Origin: Lingula anatina
Lineage: Eukaryota; Brachiopoda; Lingulata; Lingulida; Lingulidae
Direction of reading: 5' to 3'
DNA: 64,000 nucleotides
NCBI RefSeq assembly: GCF_001039355.2
Contig: NW_019775425.1
Location: forward strand, 670,124 to 734,123
Shown: in pieces, positions 13,153 through 23,877 of the stretch
How positions within the stretch are numbered: the first letter of the stretch is position 1
Layout of the letters: each line of letters begins with the position of its first letter
Position numbers and translations under genes: made by a program
Notes under the pieces: generated by a model
Told to the model about the DNA's origin: nothing
Seen by the model: only the letters and a program-made list of their open reading frames with translations
Databases searched by the model: none

Positions 13153-13262
13153 TTTAGACCACGGGTCCATTAGCGGGTTATAACGCATTCATGCGAGACG
13201 TGCGGTTATGCGAGTTACACCACGTCGGAATCTTTTGTTCTTCACTTCCACCGTGGTCTAAA
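13153..13262. mobile_element. 110 bp MITE with TTTAGACCACGG termini
   Basis: Exact 12 bp inverted repeats TTTAGACCACGG and CCGTGGTCTAAA bound it. It is nested in the foldback element and related to the copy at 9474-9611. Confidence 0.65.
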
Positions 13263-14730
13263 GCGGGGTTGGAAAGTAGTGCATCTCATCTAGATTCATG
13301 TGCTGCTGCAATTGTCCCTGTTTATGCTAAAAATCTGACAATACCGCAATTTTTAACAAAAAATTTAGGTTCGAACATAGCCAATGATGTTTTGTAAATA
13401 AGAACTTGCAAACTTATATATTCATTTAGAAAACTAGACCTAATTTTGATAGCGGAAGCATATTCTGTCGGGGGTTTAATATTTTCTGGACAAGATTCAG
13501 TGAGTCGTCTGTCGCCATGTTGTCACTCGGAACTACTCCGATGTCTCCGCACTCGACAATAGTATGGAGCTTGCGGAATGAGCCGAGGATTGCCGATTTC
13601 CATGTTGTTGTATTCATACGACTCCTACTTGACGAAAACGAGGCGCGATACCCGGATGACAGGTAGGCTTACAAAATTTGTGATGGGGTATGATACTCTG
13701 TAATGCGATCTGACACACACCTTGAAAACGGGTAGTGTGGTCTGATATACCGGTTTATTCTGGATCCGTAGGTGCCGAGTCTGGTAGTTGGGTAGGCCTG
13801 AGCTACCAGTCAGGTTTAGGCAGGACGCAGACCCTACAGCTCTTCATATTATGTATCAGCTGCTCAAATAGATTTTGTTTATGCAGATAAACAGTAGCGT
13901 TGTTATACATGTAGGCCTACCTGTAGTAGATAAAGTAAAAAAAAAGAAAGAAAATTATGTTTGTGGTGAAATGAATATATATGCACAACAATATCCACGT
14001 ATTTTTCTGGTTGTTTCCTCTTAAATTATATTTTCTTAAATCTTAAATTTTGTCCAATTACACTCTATTGCATATCAGAACACATTTAGTGTTTTATGTG
14101 CCACCTTCGTATGCCTTCAAAGACAAAGTTTAACTCTTGTCGCTTAATCGTTAAAATAACACGCGTTTACAAACTAAATCTGAAAACAAGCAATACTCTT
14201 TGATCTTACCGAATTAGGTAAATCTCATAAACGATGTAGCAACACAAACAAAACAACAACAAAAAAGTCAAATTTATCACCTCCTGGCGAACTTTGCCGC
14301 CCACCAACCATTTTGTCAGTTCTGTATTGCGCGCAACCCGAACTCGGTGCGAGACTTGTGCTCAAAGGCATAGAGGAATTTGAGTAGAGGAGTTTAAAAT
14401 GTACTAGCCGATCACAACAATATATGTCCGCACTTTGGCGGGCAATGCTGAAGGGGCTGCTTTAGGTGTGACTACTCGCTAGCAATCGTCACAACAGCAC
14501 CACGTTCGAGAGTCGTCCCCAGGAAGAAGCGCGACACCACTAAATAAATAGATCTTTGCGCCCTTCTCAGTCGGAGAGAATGCCACACGCCCGACATCGT
14601 AAAGTGGAGCAAGTTGTTTTTTACTTCCTCTCATTATGACTTTGTCCAACCTTTTAAAATCTTTTACATCTTTCGCTTTTCTAAAAAAAAAGAAAAAAAA
14701 CAACAAAAAATTAAGATGTCTACATTTTAG

Positions 14731-15767
14731 CGGAAATAATGTGTGTGTTGGGGATGTAAGTCTTAGGCAGAAGGTAAGAGCAAACGTAAAAACAATGTGC
14801 CTTCAATACTCTACGACAACTTTTCTTTTTATTTTTAAATCCCATTTACAGTCTACAGAGGATGGCGTGCATGCTCGGTTTGACCTGGAAAGGTTTCACG
14901 CCTGTCACGGCCATGTCCACGGTGTCCACGTTCACGAATGTGGTGACATTGGGGGCGGTTGTACGTCTTCTGGTGGACATTACCATCAACACGTCCACAA
15001 TTCTGAAACAAGAAAGCAAGGCGAATCGTAGCACAAGAAGGGCACTGGCTTCATGCACGAGAATACCCCTGTGATACTGGGTCTGATCCTCTGATTGATT
15101 TGTACGGGTAAATCCAAGCTTTTTACCCATTTTCGTCACACTATCCCTAACTTGTATTAAATAAATGGACTCTGTTACAGTGTAACGCGGACTGTCAGTT
15201 TCATCACACCTTCAACGCTTTGTTTGTATATGTGTAATAGAAAATGATTGGTGCACATTGAAAATCAATATTTTTTCGATGATTGTGTGGCTTTCATGCA
15301 GAATCCCGAAGTACGTTTTGTTCTTGTGTGCGTGGTGTATGATGGGCATATTATACTGGGGTACATGTACATATATAATAATGCAAGACTGATGATATAA
15401 TTACTAGAGAAAACGTATGATTGTGTAGCTAAAGAGAAAATCGGCAAAAATGAAACTGAAAATGGACGAAAAACAGAAGCCAGTCTCTGTTATGTCCACA
15501 TCTAATTATTTCAGGGCCTTTGATGGTATGACGCATAATCATGGTTAAAACAGGTAATATATTTTTAAAAATACAGTTTTGTAAATTATCCAATCTAAGT
15601 CCAAGTTCTTTGCTAATAATAGAATTTTTGAACTCTGATAGGGTTCTGCGTGTTTTTTTTTCAGACATGTTGACATTTTATACGACGAAAATGGGAACGT
15701 GAAAGAAAAATTACTGACCAAGATGATTATTAGAAGCCAGAATTGCATTATTGGACGTTCCTTTGTG
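14731..15767 (+). pseudogene. Cu/Zn superoxide dismutase-like gene fragment, unit A
   Basis: Three exon-like blocks on the plus strand line up with Cu/Zn SOD. Block 1 (14731-14773) follows CATTTTAG, ends at AAG|GTAAGAG and reads VCVGDVSLRQK. Block 2 starts at 14852 after CCCATTTACAG in the matching phase 0 and reads DGVHARFDLE, then GVHVHECGDIGGGCTSSGGH. It matches the copper-ligand signature HVHEFGD and the GCTSAGPH zinc-loop motif. Block 3 (15665-15767, after TTTTTTTTCAG, donor GTG|GTAAAT) reads HVDILYDENGNV...CIIGRSFVV, matching HVGDLGNV...SIIGRSLVV. Odd points: block 2 runs into a stop at 15031 without an obvious donor in the right phase, the HVGD motif lacks its Gly, and no C-terminal exon follows before unit B begins. 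It is probably nonfunctional. It would have been an extracellular-type superoxide-dismutating enzyme. Confidence 0.7.
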
Positions 15768-16379
15768 GTAAATATTCCCTCTTTTATATTTGTGCAATTT
15801 TTGTCTGGTCATTATCCTGATTATGAAGTACCTAGGAGCACAAAATTAAAGTTGTCGAAGTCATTTTGTCAGAAGGGTCGAACATTAAGTGCTTTTTTAA
15901 AAAGTATTTCCCTACATTTTTATTCGCGGTATATGATATTTGTCCTTATCTGTGTTTTGTGTTGTACATTGCGCAAATTGAGCTTTCTATAATGTCTGAT
16001 TTCCTGTGCATAGGATCTTTGCAAATTTAGGGAGGGCGGCAGACGACACAAAATATATAGCTCATCTCTTTGTAAGACAACTTATGATGCATGTGGAAGG
16101 CCGAGTACTTATATGTGCTAGTGCAATTTACGCGTAATACAATGTTAATGTATGAATTCAATTTAAATCGGACAGACGATAATCCTGAGTCGTAACCCTG
16201 TGTTAACAACTTTTATTTGATTTAATTTTTGTACAACGACAGCTGTAGGGTAGGCCTTAGATGCTAAGGCCACCAGTCTAAATGCATTTGTGACAATGGT
16301 GGTAATTTACTTTATTATTAAATTTGTATGGGTAAAAAACGAAATTCAGCATTTTCCAGCAAAATAGTTTTCCGGTAAA

Positions 16380-16484
16380 TGCTCATCACCAAAGAAACTT
16401 CTTTCCGTAGAACGCCTGCTGTTTGAGTCCATCCCCAACTCATGCCCTTTCTTGCAAAAAATAACCCTGTAGAACCCTTTTCTG
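16380..16484 (-). pseudogene. ~100 bp fragment of the GPCR C-terminal coding region
   Basis: This stretch repeats 532-631 in the same orientation with only a handful of substitutions (for example AAAGAAACTT for AAAGCGACTT). It covers residues ~322-355 of the receptor: the end of TM7, the NFRKGFY segment and part of the tail. The corresponding place in unit A (near 3450) lacks it. It cannot encode a receptor. Confidence 0.85.
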
Positions 16485-17289
16485 GAGCATTTAAGCGGCA
16501 AAACAGGATCAGTGGAAATTCTTTCTATTTTTCATTCATTCTTGCTGGTAAACTACCTTCATTATTAGAAGAAATCAGGCGAAATAGCGTACATGGGCAA
16601 TGGTTACTTGATATCCATTTCTGTACTGCAGAGCTCAAGACATTGTCTCTAGTTCTGAAACTAATGAGGTTTTCCCATAAACAATTTCCGCGAAAGTCTA
16701 CCGTGTTTCACCATCAATCTTGTCGTCAATGAGGTTTCTTTATTTCGAAATATGTCATTAAGTCCGCCTTAATAATTGTGCAGTGACAAGTATCTTACTG
16801 GAGGTCTAACTAATCGTTCATAATAAAGGCAATAGAAATACAGAAAAATTTATTCTCATTAAGGCAATGCAATAACAGAGAAAAGTTTTCTAACTATAAC
16901 TATAAATTTACTATAACTATTGAAATAATATTAATTCTTTCATTATTATAATTTTAAACGCGTAAATAGATGCTTTTATTTAGCACTGATAATTTTGAAC
17001 TTTGCGTCTCCATATATTCTCATTCCTTAGTAGACTGACATGCGGCACTGGATTATTAAACAGTCTTCCCAGAAATTGTGATACTTCCGTTTTGTTTTAT
17101 TCAATGTCAACACATTCCTTGTCTACCCATTTTTTAATATATTCTTGATGTCTTTTGCTCATCTAAACACATACAAATGTTCATTCATTTTAGGTGTTTC
17201 AAGTTTGCTATGCCAAATGTAAAGCAAGCTCAGCCTTTGAAACATTTTTTCACGCCCATCTTTGTCACTGTGTTTTGCTTCAATGTTAT

Positions 17290-20200
17290 TTAGTTTATTT
17301 CATCTCTGTGGCTCTCTTCTTGTTTTTCTGCATCTGTATTAGTATCTGTGCGACAAGCTCGAAGAATCCAAAGAACTACTGAAAAGACAGCCCCCAGAAG
17401 GGAAATGGACCCACCAAAGAAGAAAGACGGACCATAGCTTTGCGTTGTTTCAAAAAGCCACCCTGGAAGAAATAAAGTTAAGAATTAAATGTGATTGTAT
17501 GGTCCAAGGAAACACACGGGTTTCTTCATCTGCCTGTACTTATAATAGATTTATCAAACGTTCATCAGAGAATGGTTGGAGAATCTTAAATATGAAAGCG
17601 AATTTGATCATGATGGTATCAATGAATTGATCAGAAAAGTTTACAACTTTGTGAATTTTAACTAAAATGTTAGATTACGTAGCTCTGCCAGTCTTTAATA
17701 ATCTGATTTCATCTGAGACCAAATAAAATTTGGGTTAATTATTCATGCATTATATATTCATACAAAAGCCCACATTACCTGCTGTTGGTCCCCCCAAGAG
17801 AACTCCAAACATCCCAAAAAACATGGCAATTCCTTTTCCAGACACCATCTTGTCAATGCCAACAAACTCTAATACCAAGAGAGGCACGTACGTCGGAAAA
17901 GATGCACTGAAAAACCCATAGGTCCCAACAAAAGATGCCAACATCGCATAAGAATTAGACGTTATATACAGCATTACAGGAATCCCTGTACACGTAACTG
18001 CTATTGCATTCGCCACCAAAATGTCACACTTCTTCACGTCTGCAATGGCGCCGAAAAAGATGCGTCCCAAAAGGGACGTTGCTCCCATAATTGTGGCTAA
18101 CATCGACCCCTGTTGAACAGAAAACCCCAACGTTTCTCCAAAAGCTGGGACATGAACAGACACAACCGACAGTCCAAATAAGTATGCCATCATGGCAAGA
18201 CATAAGAGGAGGAGGTTGGGATTTCGAATAATTTTAATGTCCAGACCGCGTTTGGTAGTGTTGGATGTTTTTCTTTCGGCCGGTATCATGCACACACCAC
18301 AGATGCAGATAACAAAAGTCATGGCTGCCAGAACACGTAAGCATATTTGCCAACCGCAATTATCTAACAGACTTCTCATGATGAAGGGATAGGACAACCA
18401 GCCGCTACTCATACCCGAGACCACAATTCCTACTGCTAGTCCCCTTCTTGTAGTGAATACTTTGCCCATCAGCATAACAGCTGGGGCATAAACCAGTCCC
18501 AGACCAATACCTGCAAGATCCAACTGTGACTTATTAGTAGTATTAAACCCAGGATAAGTATATCTTTGAGTGAACATTTAGGCCTTACTCATGCGCAAGA
18601 ACAATAGAATTTGCATTTTCAATTTGCTTTTTAACATCTCGTGATGAATAATGTAAACCGCCTGCCTCTTTATACATATTCCTTTTTTTTCATCAGAAGT
18701 AAGTTAACACAGGGCAGGGAAGTAATAAATGTAGCTGAGTTGCTTTAATATAGTTTGTTTAAACGAACCTGTCATGAACCCGTAGCTACTAATAAGGAAA
18801 TATATATCGGTAGCAAATGAGCTGATGATGAGCCCGAGTGTAGCAAGCAGTCCCCCTGAAATGACCGCCACATAGCAATTGAAGCGATTGGCCAATGCTG
18901 CGGCAGCAGGTCCTGTAATTAGAAATGTTTTAGAAAAAAAATTAAATTTAACAAAACAGTTTTTTCTAACTGGGTGTACTTTTATTAATTCCGAAATTCA
19001 CAAAATCGCCAGTATTGCAATTGGTTCAGTATTACAGAAAACCAAACTTTTTAGAAAAAAACAGGGTCTAACTTTGAATGTGGGAATGGATTCATTAACC
19101 ATTGGTAGCCTAAGTATGGGAAAAATTGTCCTTTAACCAAGGAAAATCCATTTTTGGCCAAAATGAACAGTTGTTATTCCTTTAATAAACAGGATTTTAG
19201 AAGGTTTTTAATAACATTGGGACTGAATAATTCATTTGTATATTTGCAATTGTCAGAGAGATATTTTTCCTGTATTTGTTTACAAAAGAAAATGGCGGGG
19301 TGCATTTTATCACGGCTCTGTACCGTGTATAATACAGACGCTGCAAGCTGGAAAATGTCTGCAGCAAGGGGTATGAGAAGGTAATAACGACACAAGGTAC
19401 GCTTCAGGTAAACTTCACCTCAAGTTTTATTGTATTTAGAGTCTGAATTGGGAAATATACGTCTCGCGCGGGAAAAAACACTCAGACGTACGACACGCAG
19501 GGCAGGCTGGGGCAAGTAACAAAGATAAGTTTCTCTGGCATACGTCAAAGGACGCTCTTGTTGTAAAAAAATGTACTGTATAGAGACAATGAGGGTTCAT
19601 TTTTCAAGCAAACTGACATCGACGTAATATTATAAGTTATTGTGCATTAACACAAGTAAGTCATATAAATTCGACGGGCTTTCCACCCTAAATGCCTCCA
19701 GGAGACCGGAAGTTGCCGCAAGGGATCACAGGGAAGGCCGGTTGTTGAGAAACCATTAGTCTTATCTTATGAAACCCGCCAGCGGGGTTGGAGGGTTATT
19801 AACTTTGGTGAGATATTCCCCTGGAGGCGGGCGTCTCAGAAGGCTTATTGGTCCGAAAAATGGCACTGTAACATTTTCATCGGTTTTTTAATCAAGGGTT
19901 CATTGGTTCGAAGGTTCTATAGGGCCTATTTGTTTGGAAGATTCCCCCAACACTTGGATCGTTATATTTTAAAGGTAAAATTTAGAGTTTTGATCGAGTT
20001 ACATGTAATAACTAAGCCGAACAAAGATTGCCGAAAACAAATAATGATTTACAGTTATTGGGATATGCTGCAGTGAATGGCCGATCTCGGTGTGGCAGGA
20101 ATGTGAGTGGTTAGGTAGGAAAACCCATTGTGACGGGGATGTTAGTTCGTTGGGAACCATGGAACGTTCCTCATTCACACATTACATTCGTCCCATATAC

Positions 20201-23000
20201 TAACCCCAATACTCTGACTAACCCTTACCTCCACTTATCACATGGGACCCCGGACTACCATTCCTGCCACACGGGGTCCCATATGATGAACAATCTGGTT
20301 AGTGTTAGCCGGAAGTACCAGGATCAGTATATGGTCCACGGTACCCAGCAGACTACCATTATGTCTCGAATACACCACTTCAGACCTCACGCATGCACGT
20401 ATAGATGTACGCACAAAGTCTGGGCTCATCTAAACACTTACCTGCTCCAAACACCATCGCTAACTGAACAGATCCAGCCCAAGCGGTGACTCCTCTGTCA
20501 GCTCCGAAATGTTCCAAAAATGTCACGTATAGGACGCCACTATTGAAGAAGATGCCTCCTATTAGGATGAATGCCAATGTGGAGCCTGTTAGTGCTAATA
20601 ACTTGAAGATGCATGTTGGCTCTGGAAAAATTACGTTAAGCTCTCCTTATATTGTTTTGAATAGTTTTCTGGGGCCCCACAACTAACACATTCGCCCCAA
20701 GGCGAATCTTGTAGGTGTTTATTGAACAGATGGGCAAAAATAACAAGTCGGATCAGGGGCGGATCCAGGATTTTCTAGAGGGGTTCGTTTTTATTGACCA
20801 ACCACCCCCCAAAAAAAAAGATCATTTTGATAATTAAATGCGTGGACAGAACGATTAAGATTCAATATAATTTAATTAATCAATAATATGTTAATATATT
20901 TATAATAAAGTTATTTAATTAACGATGCGAGACTGTAAGATTGAGGCCCCAATGTCGCATCCTCAATTTACGGAGCACATCTCACGTCATAATCGACCAT
21001 GGCGTCGATTAAAGCCCTATATACACCATCTGTAGACCGATTCGATCCTGCGGGAACTCTCGTTGAGTGCAATCAACTTAACTGAAAGACACGCCTTGCA
21101 TAAAGTAATATAAACACGTAAACACTTTTCAATTTGGTAGGTAGGAAGACCATTCAGTAGACTGTTTCCGTAGTCAAGATGGGCAGTTTTGAAGGCATGG
21201 ACAAGCCTCTCCATTTAACCTTTGTCTAGGATATGGGATAATTTGGAGATTTTTTAAGGCCATAGAAAGCAGCTCTGTAGCAAAATTACTCCTAGGTTCT
21301 TAACATTGTCTTTTACCGTGACCATACTGTTGCCGATTTCTAATAATTCTCATTTTTCCGCATCTCTAGAAAAACGAGAGATAAAGTGAACTACTTCTGT
21401 TTTGCCATTATTGAAAACAAGTGAATTGACTCAACTGAGTTATACATTTCTGGATACATGGTATCACATCTGATGGCCTGCCGCAAACAATATAAAATTG
21501 CGAGTCATCTACTAGAGCGGTTGAAACCGTACTTAGAGACAATGTATTCAACTGGTGACATGTAAAGAGTGAACAGGATGGGGCCGATACGAGTACAGAG
21601 TGGTACGCCAAAAGCTAGTGGTGTTGACGGTGATTTGTATGTGCCTATCGAGACTGATTGTTCACACTCAGTCAGGTATGATTTGAACCATGCCAATGCA
21701 ATGCCATCCATACCAAAACTATTTTTCAGTCTTTTGAACAAAATCTCGCGGTTTATTATGTCAAAGACTGCAGACAAATCAACTAGTAATAAGACCACTT
21801 GTTTCTGATCGTTTAGACCAAATTTTAGGCTTTAGTGCTTTGTCATTGTGAAATGTGCTGTGGCTCTAAAATTTGTACCAAATCACTGTACTGACAGTGC
21901 ATAATGTTTACTCTCACGTCATAGATTTATTTCAATCGAAAAGAAAAGCTTACAGACAGCTTTACACTACTGGTATACCCTAAGTGTCAGTGCACAGTAA
22001 AAGCTAGCTTGTTAAATATAAAAATATACCTTGTGATGGAGTCGCTTTTACTAGCTCTGACGAACAGCGGCAGCGTACGATTTCCGTCAATCAAAAAGAA
22101 CTGCTCCGCAGTGAATCTGCAGTCGAATGTCATTAAACCAAAATGAAACGTAAAACAAATTTAATTCTGCTTTATTTAATTTCATTTACTGTATTTAAGA
22201 TGTAAAGTGAAAATTAAATAATATTCTTCTAAAAAAAATAGATACATCCAATGTTTTTGTATTTTTTGCTTATCAAAGAACATTTGCTCCTGAAGATATA
22301 AACACGATACACGTTCTTGCCCTGTGCCAAGTGTGTCAGCTACACTGTTTGCTCGATATCACTATAAGGGGCTGCGGAATGGCTAGACCAAAATAAGTTT
22401 TTAAAGCAGATTTTGCTTGTGTTGTGGTACTGACCTACGACTGCAAGATATTCCTAGTTCAAACTTCAAATTCCGTATCAGCCACTTTGCTTCTTGTCTC
22501 GTCTGCACGAGATAACGTCAGCGCAAGGCGGGAAAGTCAGCTGCAGGCGGCTAAACCTATGACGTACTAGACTTATGACTTCCAAAGGTGGAGCTCTCAG
22601 GCGGATACAGCTGTGACGTTCGAGACTTGTGACTTCCAAATATGGAAGCGCCCCAGGCAAAATTTTGAAGAAGAACGCCCACAGATTCTGGTGGCTAGAG
22701 TTTCGTATTGCTGATATGGATTACATATGAAATCAAGATCGAGCTGGCAATACGGAAATCTAGAACCTTGGGTATACCGGTATTGCACTTTCCATGAATA
22801 TTGTCTTACATCATACAGCTACGCCAATAAAAACCAAACACAAACAAAAAAATTGATTTAATTATACCTGAACTTTTTGCTTCCTCGATCTCTCGCTGAA
22901 TTTCCGGCTCTTGAATGATATCTGCAGGTTTATCTGGAAAATTGTCGTCTTCAGAAGAATTTTCATATGCTGTGTTGTCAAATGCCTTTGGGGTGGTCAT
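17290..23000 (-). CDS. SLC16/monocarboxylate-transporter-like MFS protein, copy B (5 exons)
   Basis: The coding exons are 22868-23000, 20442-20621, 18769-18912, 17779-18510 and 17290-17462. Their sizes match copy A exactly, so this is also an intact 453-residue frame with four phase-1 GT-AG introns; the stop is TAA where copy A has TGA. Across exon 4 I count about 16 substitutions in ~243 residues against copy A, including K175R in the TM5 signature and Y-to-C and I-to-S changes in the following helix. Exon 1 differs in several charged positions (for example NTAYEN for NPAYEK). Exon 5 differs around TTQSYGPSFFFGG. Frame, splice sites and motifs are all preserved despite heavy transposon turnover in the introns, which suggests that both copies are under constraint. 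The TM1 DGGWGW-type motif is missing here too. The likely role is plasma-membrane transport of a small organic acid or related solute, inferred from family only. Confidence 0.92.
19262..19551. mobile_element. Unit B-specific ~290 bp insertion in intron 2
   Basis: Unit A reads CACAGAGATAAAGGACG continuously (near 6435). Unit B has ~290 bp between AGAGAGAT and AGGACGC. The insert is more GC-rich (CGTCTCGCGCGGG, CAGGGCAGGCTGGGG). I see no clear terminal repeats and call it mobile only from the presence/absence pattern. Confidence 0.5.
20754..20769 (+). repeat. CAGGGGCGGATCCAGG motif, unit B
   Basis: This is the paralogous position to 7779 in intron 1 of copy B, so the insertion predates the duplication. 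The flanking GATTTTCTAGAGGGGTTC is also shared. Confidence 0.45.
21095..21814 (-). pseudogene. Non-LTR retrotransposon reverse transcriptase fragment, unit B only
   Basis: On the minus strand, 21798 downwards reads LLLVDLSAVFDIINREIL, then GIALAWFKSYLTECEQSVSIG and FGVPLCTRIGPILFTLYMSP. These are the RT palm motifs of CR1/jockey-type LINEs. The catalytic YADD box has decayed to LVDDSQFYI. Further on, LVHAFKTAHLDYGNSLLNGLP matches the thumb region that usually reads LVHAFVTSRLDYCNSLL. Frames shift between these blocks, so it is dead. Both ends of the element are truncated. Unit A lacks it. Confidence 0.88.
21978..22772. mobile_element. Unit B-specific ~0.8 kb insertion in intron 1
   Basis: Unit A reads CTACTGGTATAGTATTTTTCATGAAT without a break near 10832. 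Unit B is interrupted after CTGGTATA by CCCTAAGTGTC... and resumes after ...CCTTGGGTATACCGGTATT. The CCCTAAG/CCTTGGG ends and the GGTATA-like repeats on both sides suggest a DNA element, but which bases are target duplication is ambiguous. There is no coding frame. Confidence 0.6.
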
Positions 23001-23877
23001 CTTAGTGATGAAAGACAGTTTCTTTATTGTGAAAATGTACGGTCGATTTCAGATGTTTAGCCGCTTCTCCTACTGTGCAAAGCTACATGTAGATCTACCT
23101 TGGATCCTAGATGCGTGAACACTGTACAGTGTTCAGGTTCCTGCTTGTATCATATCATGCCCATTTTTGTGTGTCATTATAATTTAGTGATTACATCATC
23201 TGACACAGTGAAAAGGGACAGCTGTCCTGGCGTCACGTGTTCTTTGGCTCTTTTAAAAAACACTTTATAAAGACAATACAAATTATCTCTGTCGCGGTAA
23301 AATGCCAGAACTATAAATTAAATCGGCGTGAAACTAACATGAACAGCAACGTTGTGACCAAGTGTGTGAATGTTGAATGGTTTACGTTTCGTACATATCG
23401 GGGCATTGAAGACTATTCTTAGCCGTTTGACAATAGACCAGGTGAACAGTCCAGGTCATTCACATAGTGGGAAGTCTTAGGTTGAGACCGCAACGCCGGT
23501 GTAACTAAACTGAGGGTCCGTGTAACAGAAAGTCCGCTCTCCATATAGTTATAATGGTTTGGGTTAGTCTGACCTAAGTGGGTCAAAATCTAGGGAGAGG
23601 CTCACCTGTACGAATGAATGAGAGGCGGACCTTCTGTCATGAGGGACTATGACACGTTACAATTTATAATTAGACCAATTATCATCAAGACTGAGGCAGA
23701 AAAAGTGAGCAGATATCAGGACCTAGCATTTGAAATTGAGAGAATTTACAGGGCATCGAAAGTGTCAGTGATACCAGTCGTGATTGGCGCACTTGGAACA
23801 ATCTCGAAGACCTTATCACGAAGAGTTGACCAGGAGAGCATAGGCTACAATCCCATGCCGTCATTTTGGTTTAAATG

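Larger units (their letters stand above)
12894..13800. mobile_element. Foldback-type element with 110 bp inverted termini, unit A only
   Basis: The left arm 12894-13003 is the reverse complement of the right arm 13691-13800, with a single mismatch visible (GTTTGC against GTTTTC). AGCT flanks the element on both sides (12890-12893 and 13801-13804), a possible 4 bp target duplication. Unit B preserves the empty site: ...ACATTATAAG directly followed by TTACCAGTCAGG near 28200. The interior carries two further inverted-repeat structures (13058-13150 and 13153-13262) and no transposase frame. Confidence 0.85.
3326..16228. repeat. Tandem segmental duplication, unit A (~12.9 kb)
   Basis: Unit A and unit B (16229-30583) are collinear direct repeats. 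Both begin at TTGTACAAC followed by a GTAGG...TAGGCC...GATGCTAAG...CCACCAGTCTAAATGCAT block. Both end at CCCTGTGTTAA plus a T-rich tail. Homology can be followed through the SLC16-like gene, its introns, its upstream region and the SOD-like exons. Unit-specific insertions interrupt the collinearity. In A these are a ~2.5 kb segment at about 8120-10680, the foldback element 12894-13800 and the (AAT)n/(AAC)n array at 11681-11748. The boundaries were placed by eye and may be off by tens of bases. Confidence 0.9.

Noticed and set aside
14862-15139. Other open frames on both strands over the SOD-like exon (for example one reading TWKGFTPVTAMSTVSTF)
   Set aside because: They are shadows of the plus-strand frame that carries the HVHECGD and GCTSSGGH motifs, which also fits the splice acceptor.
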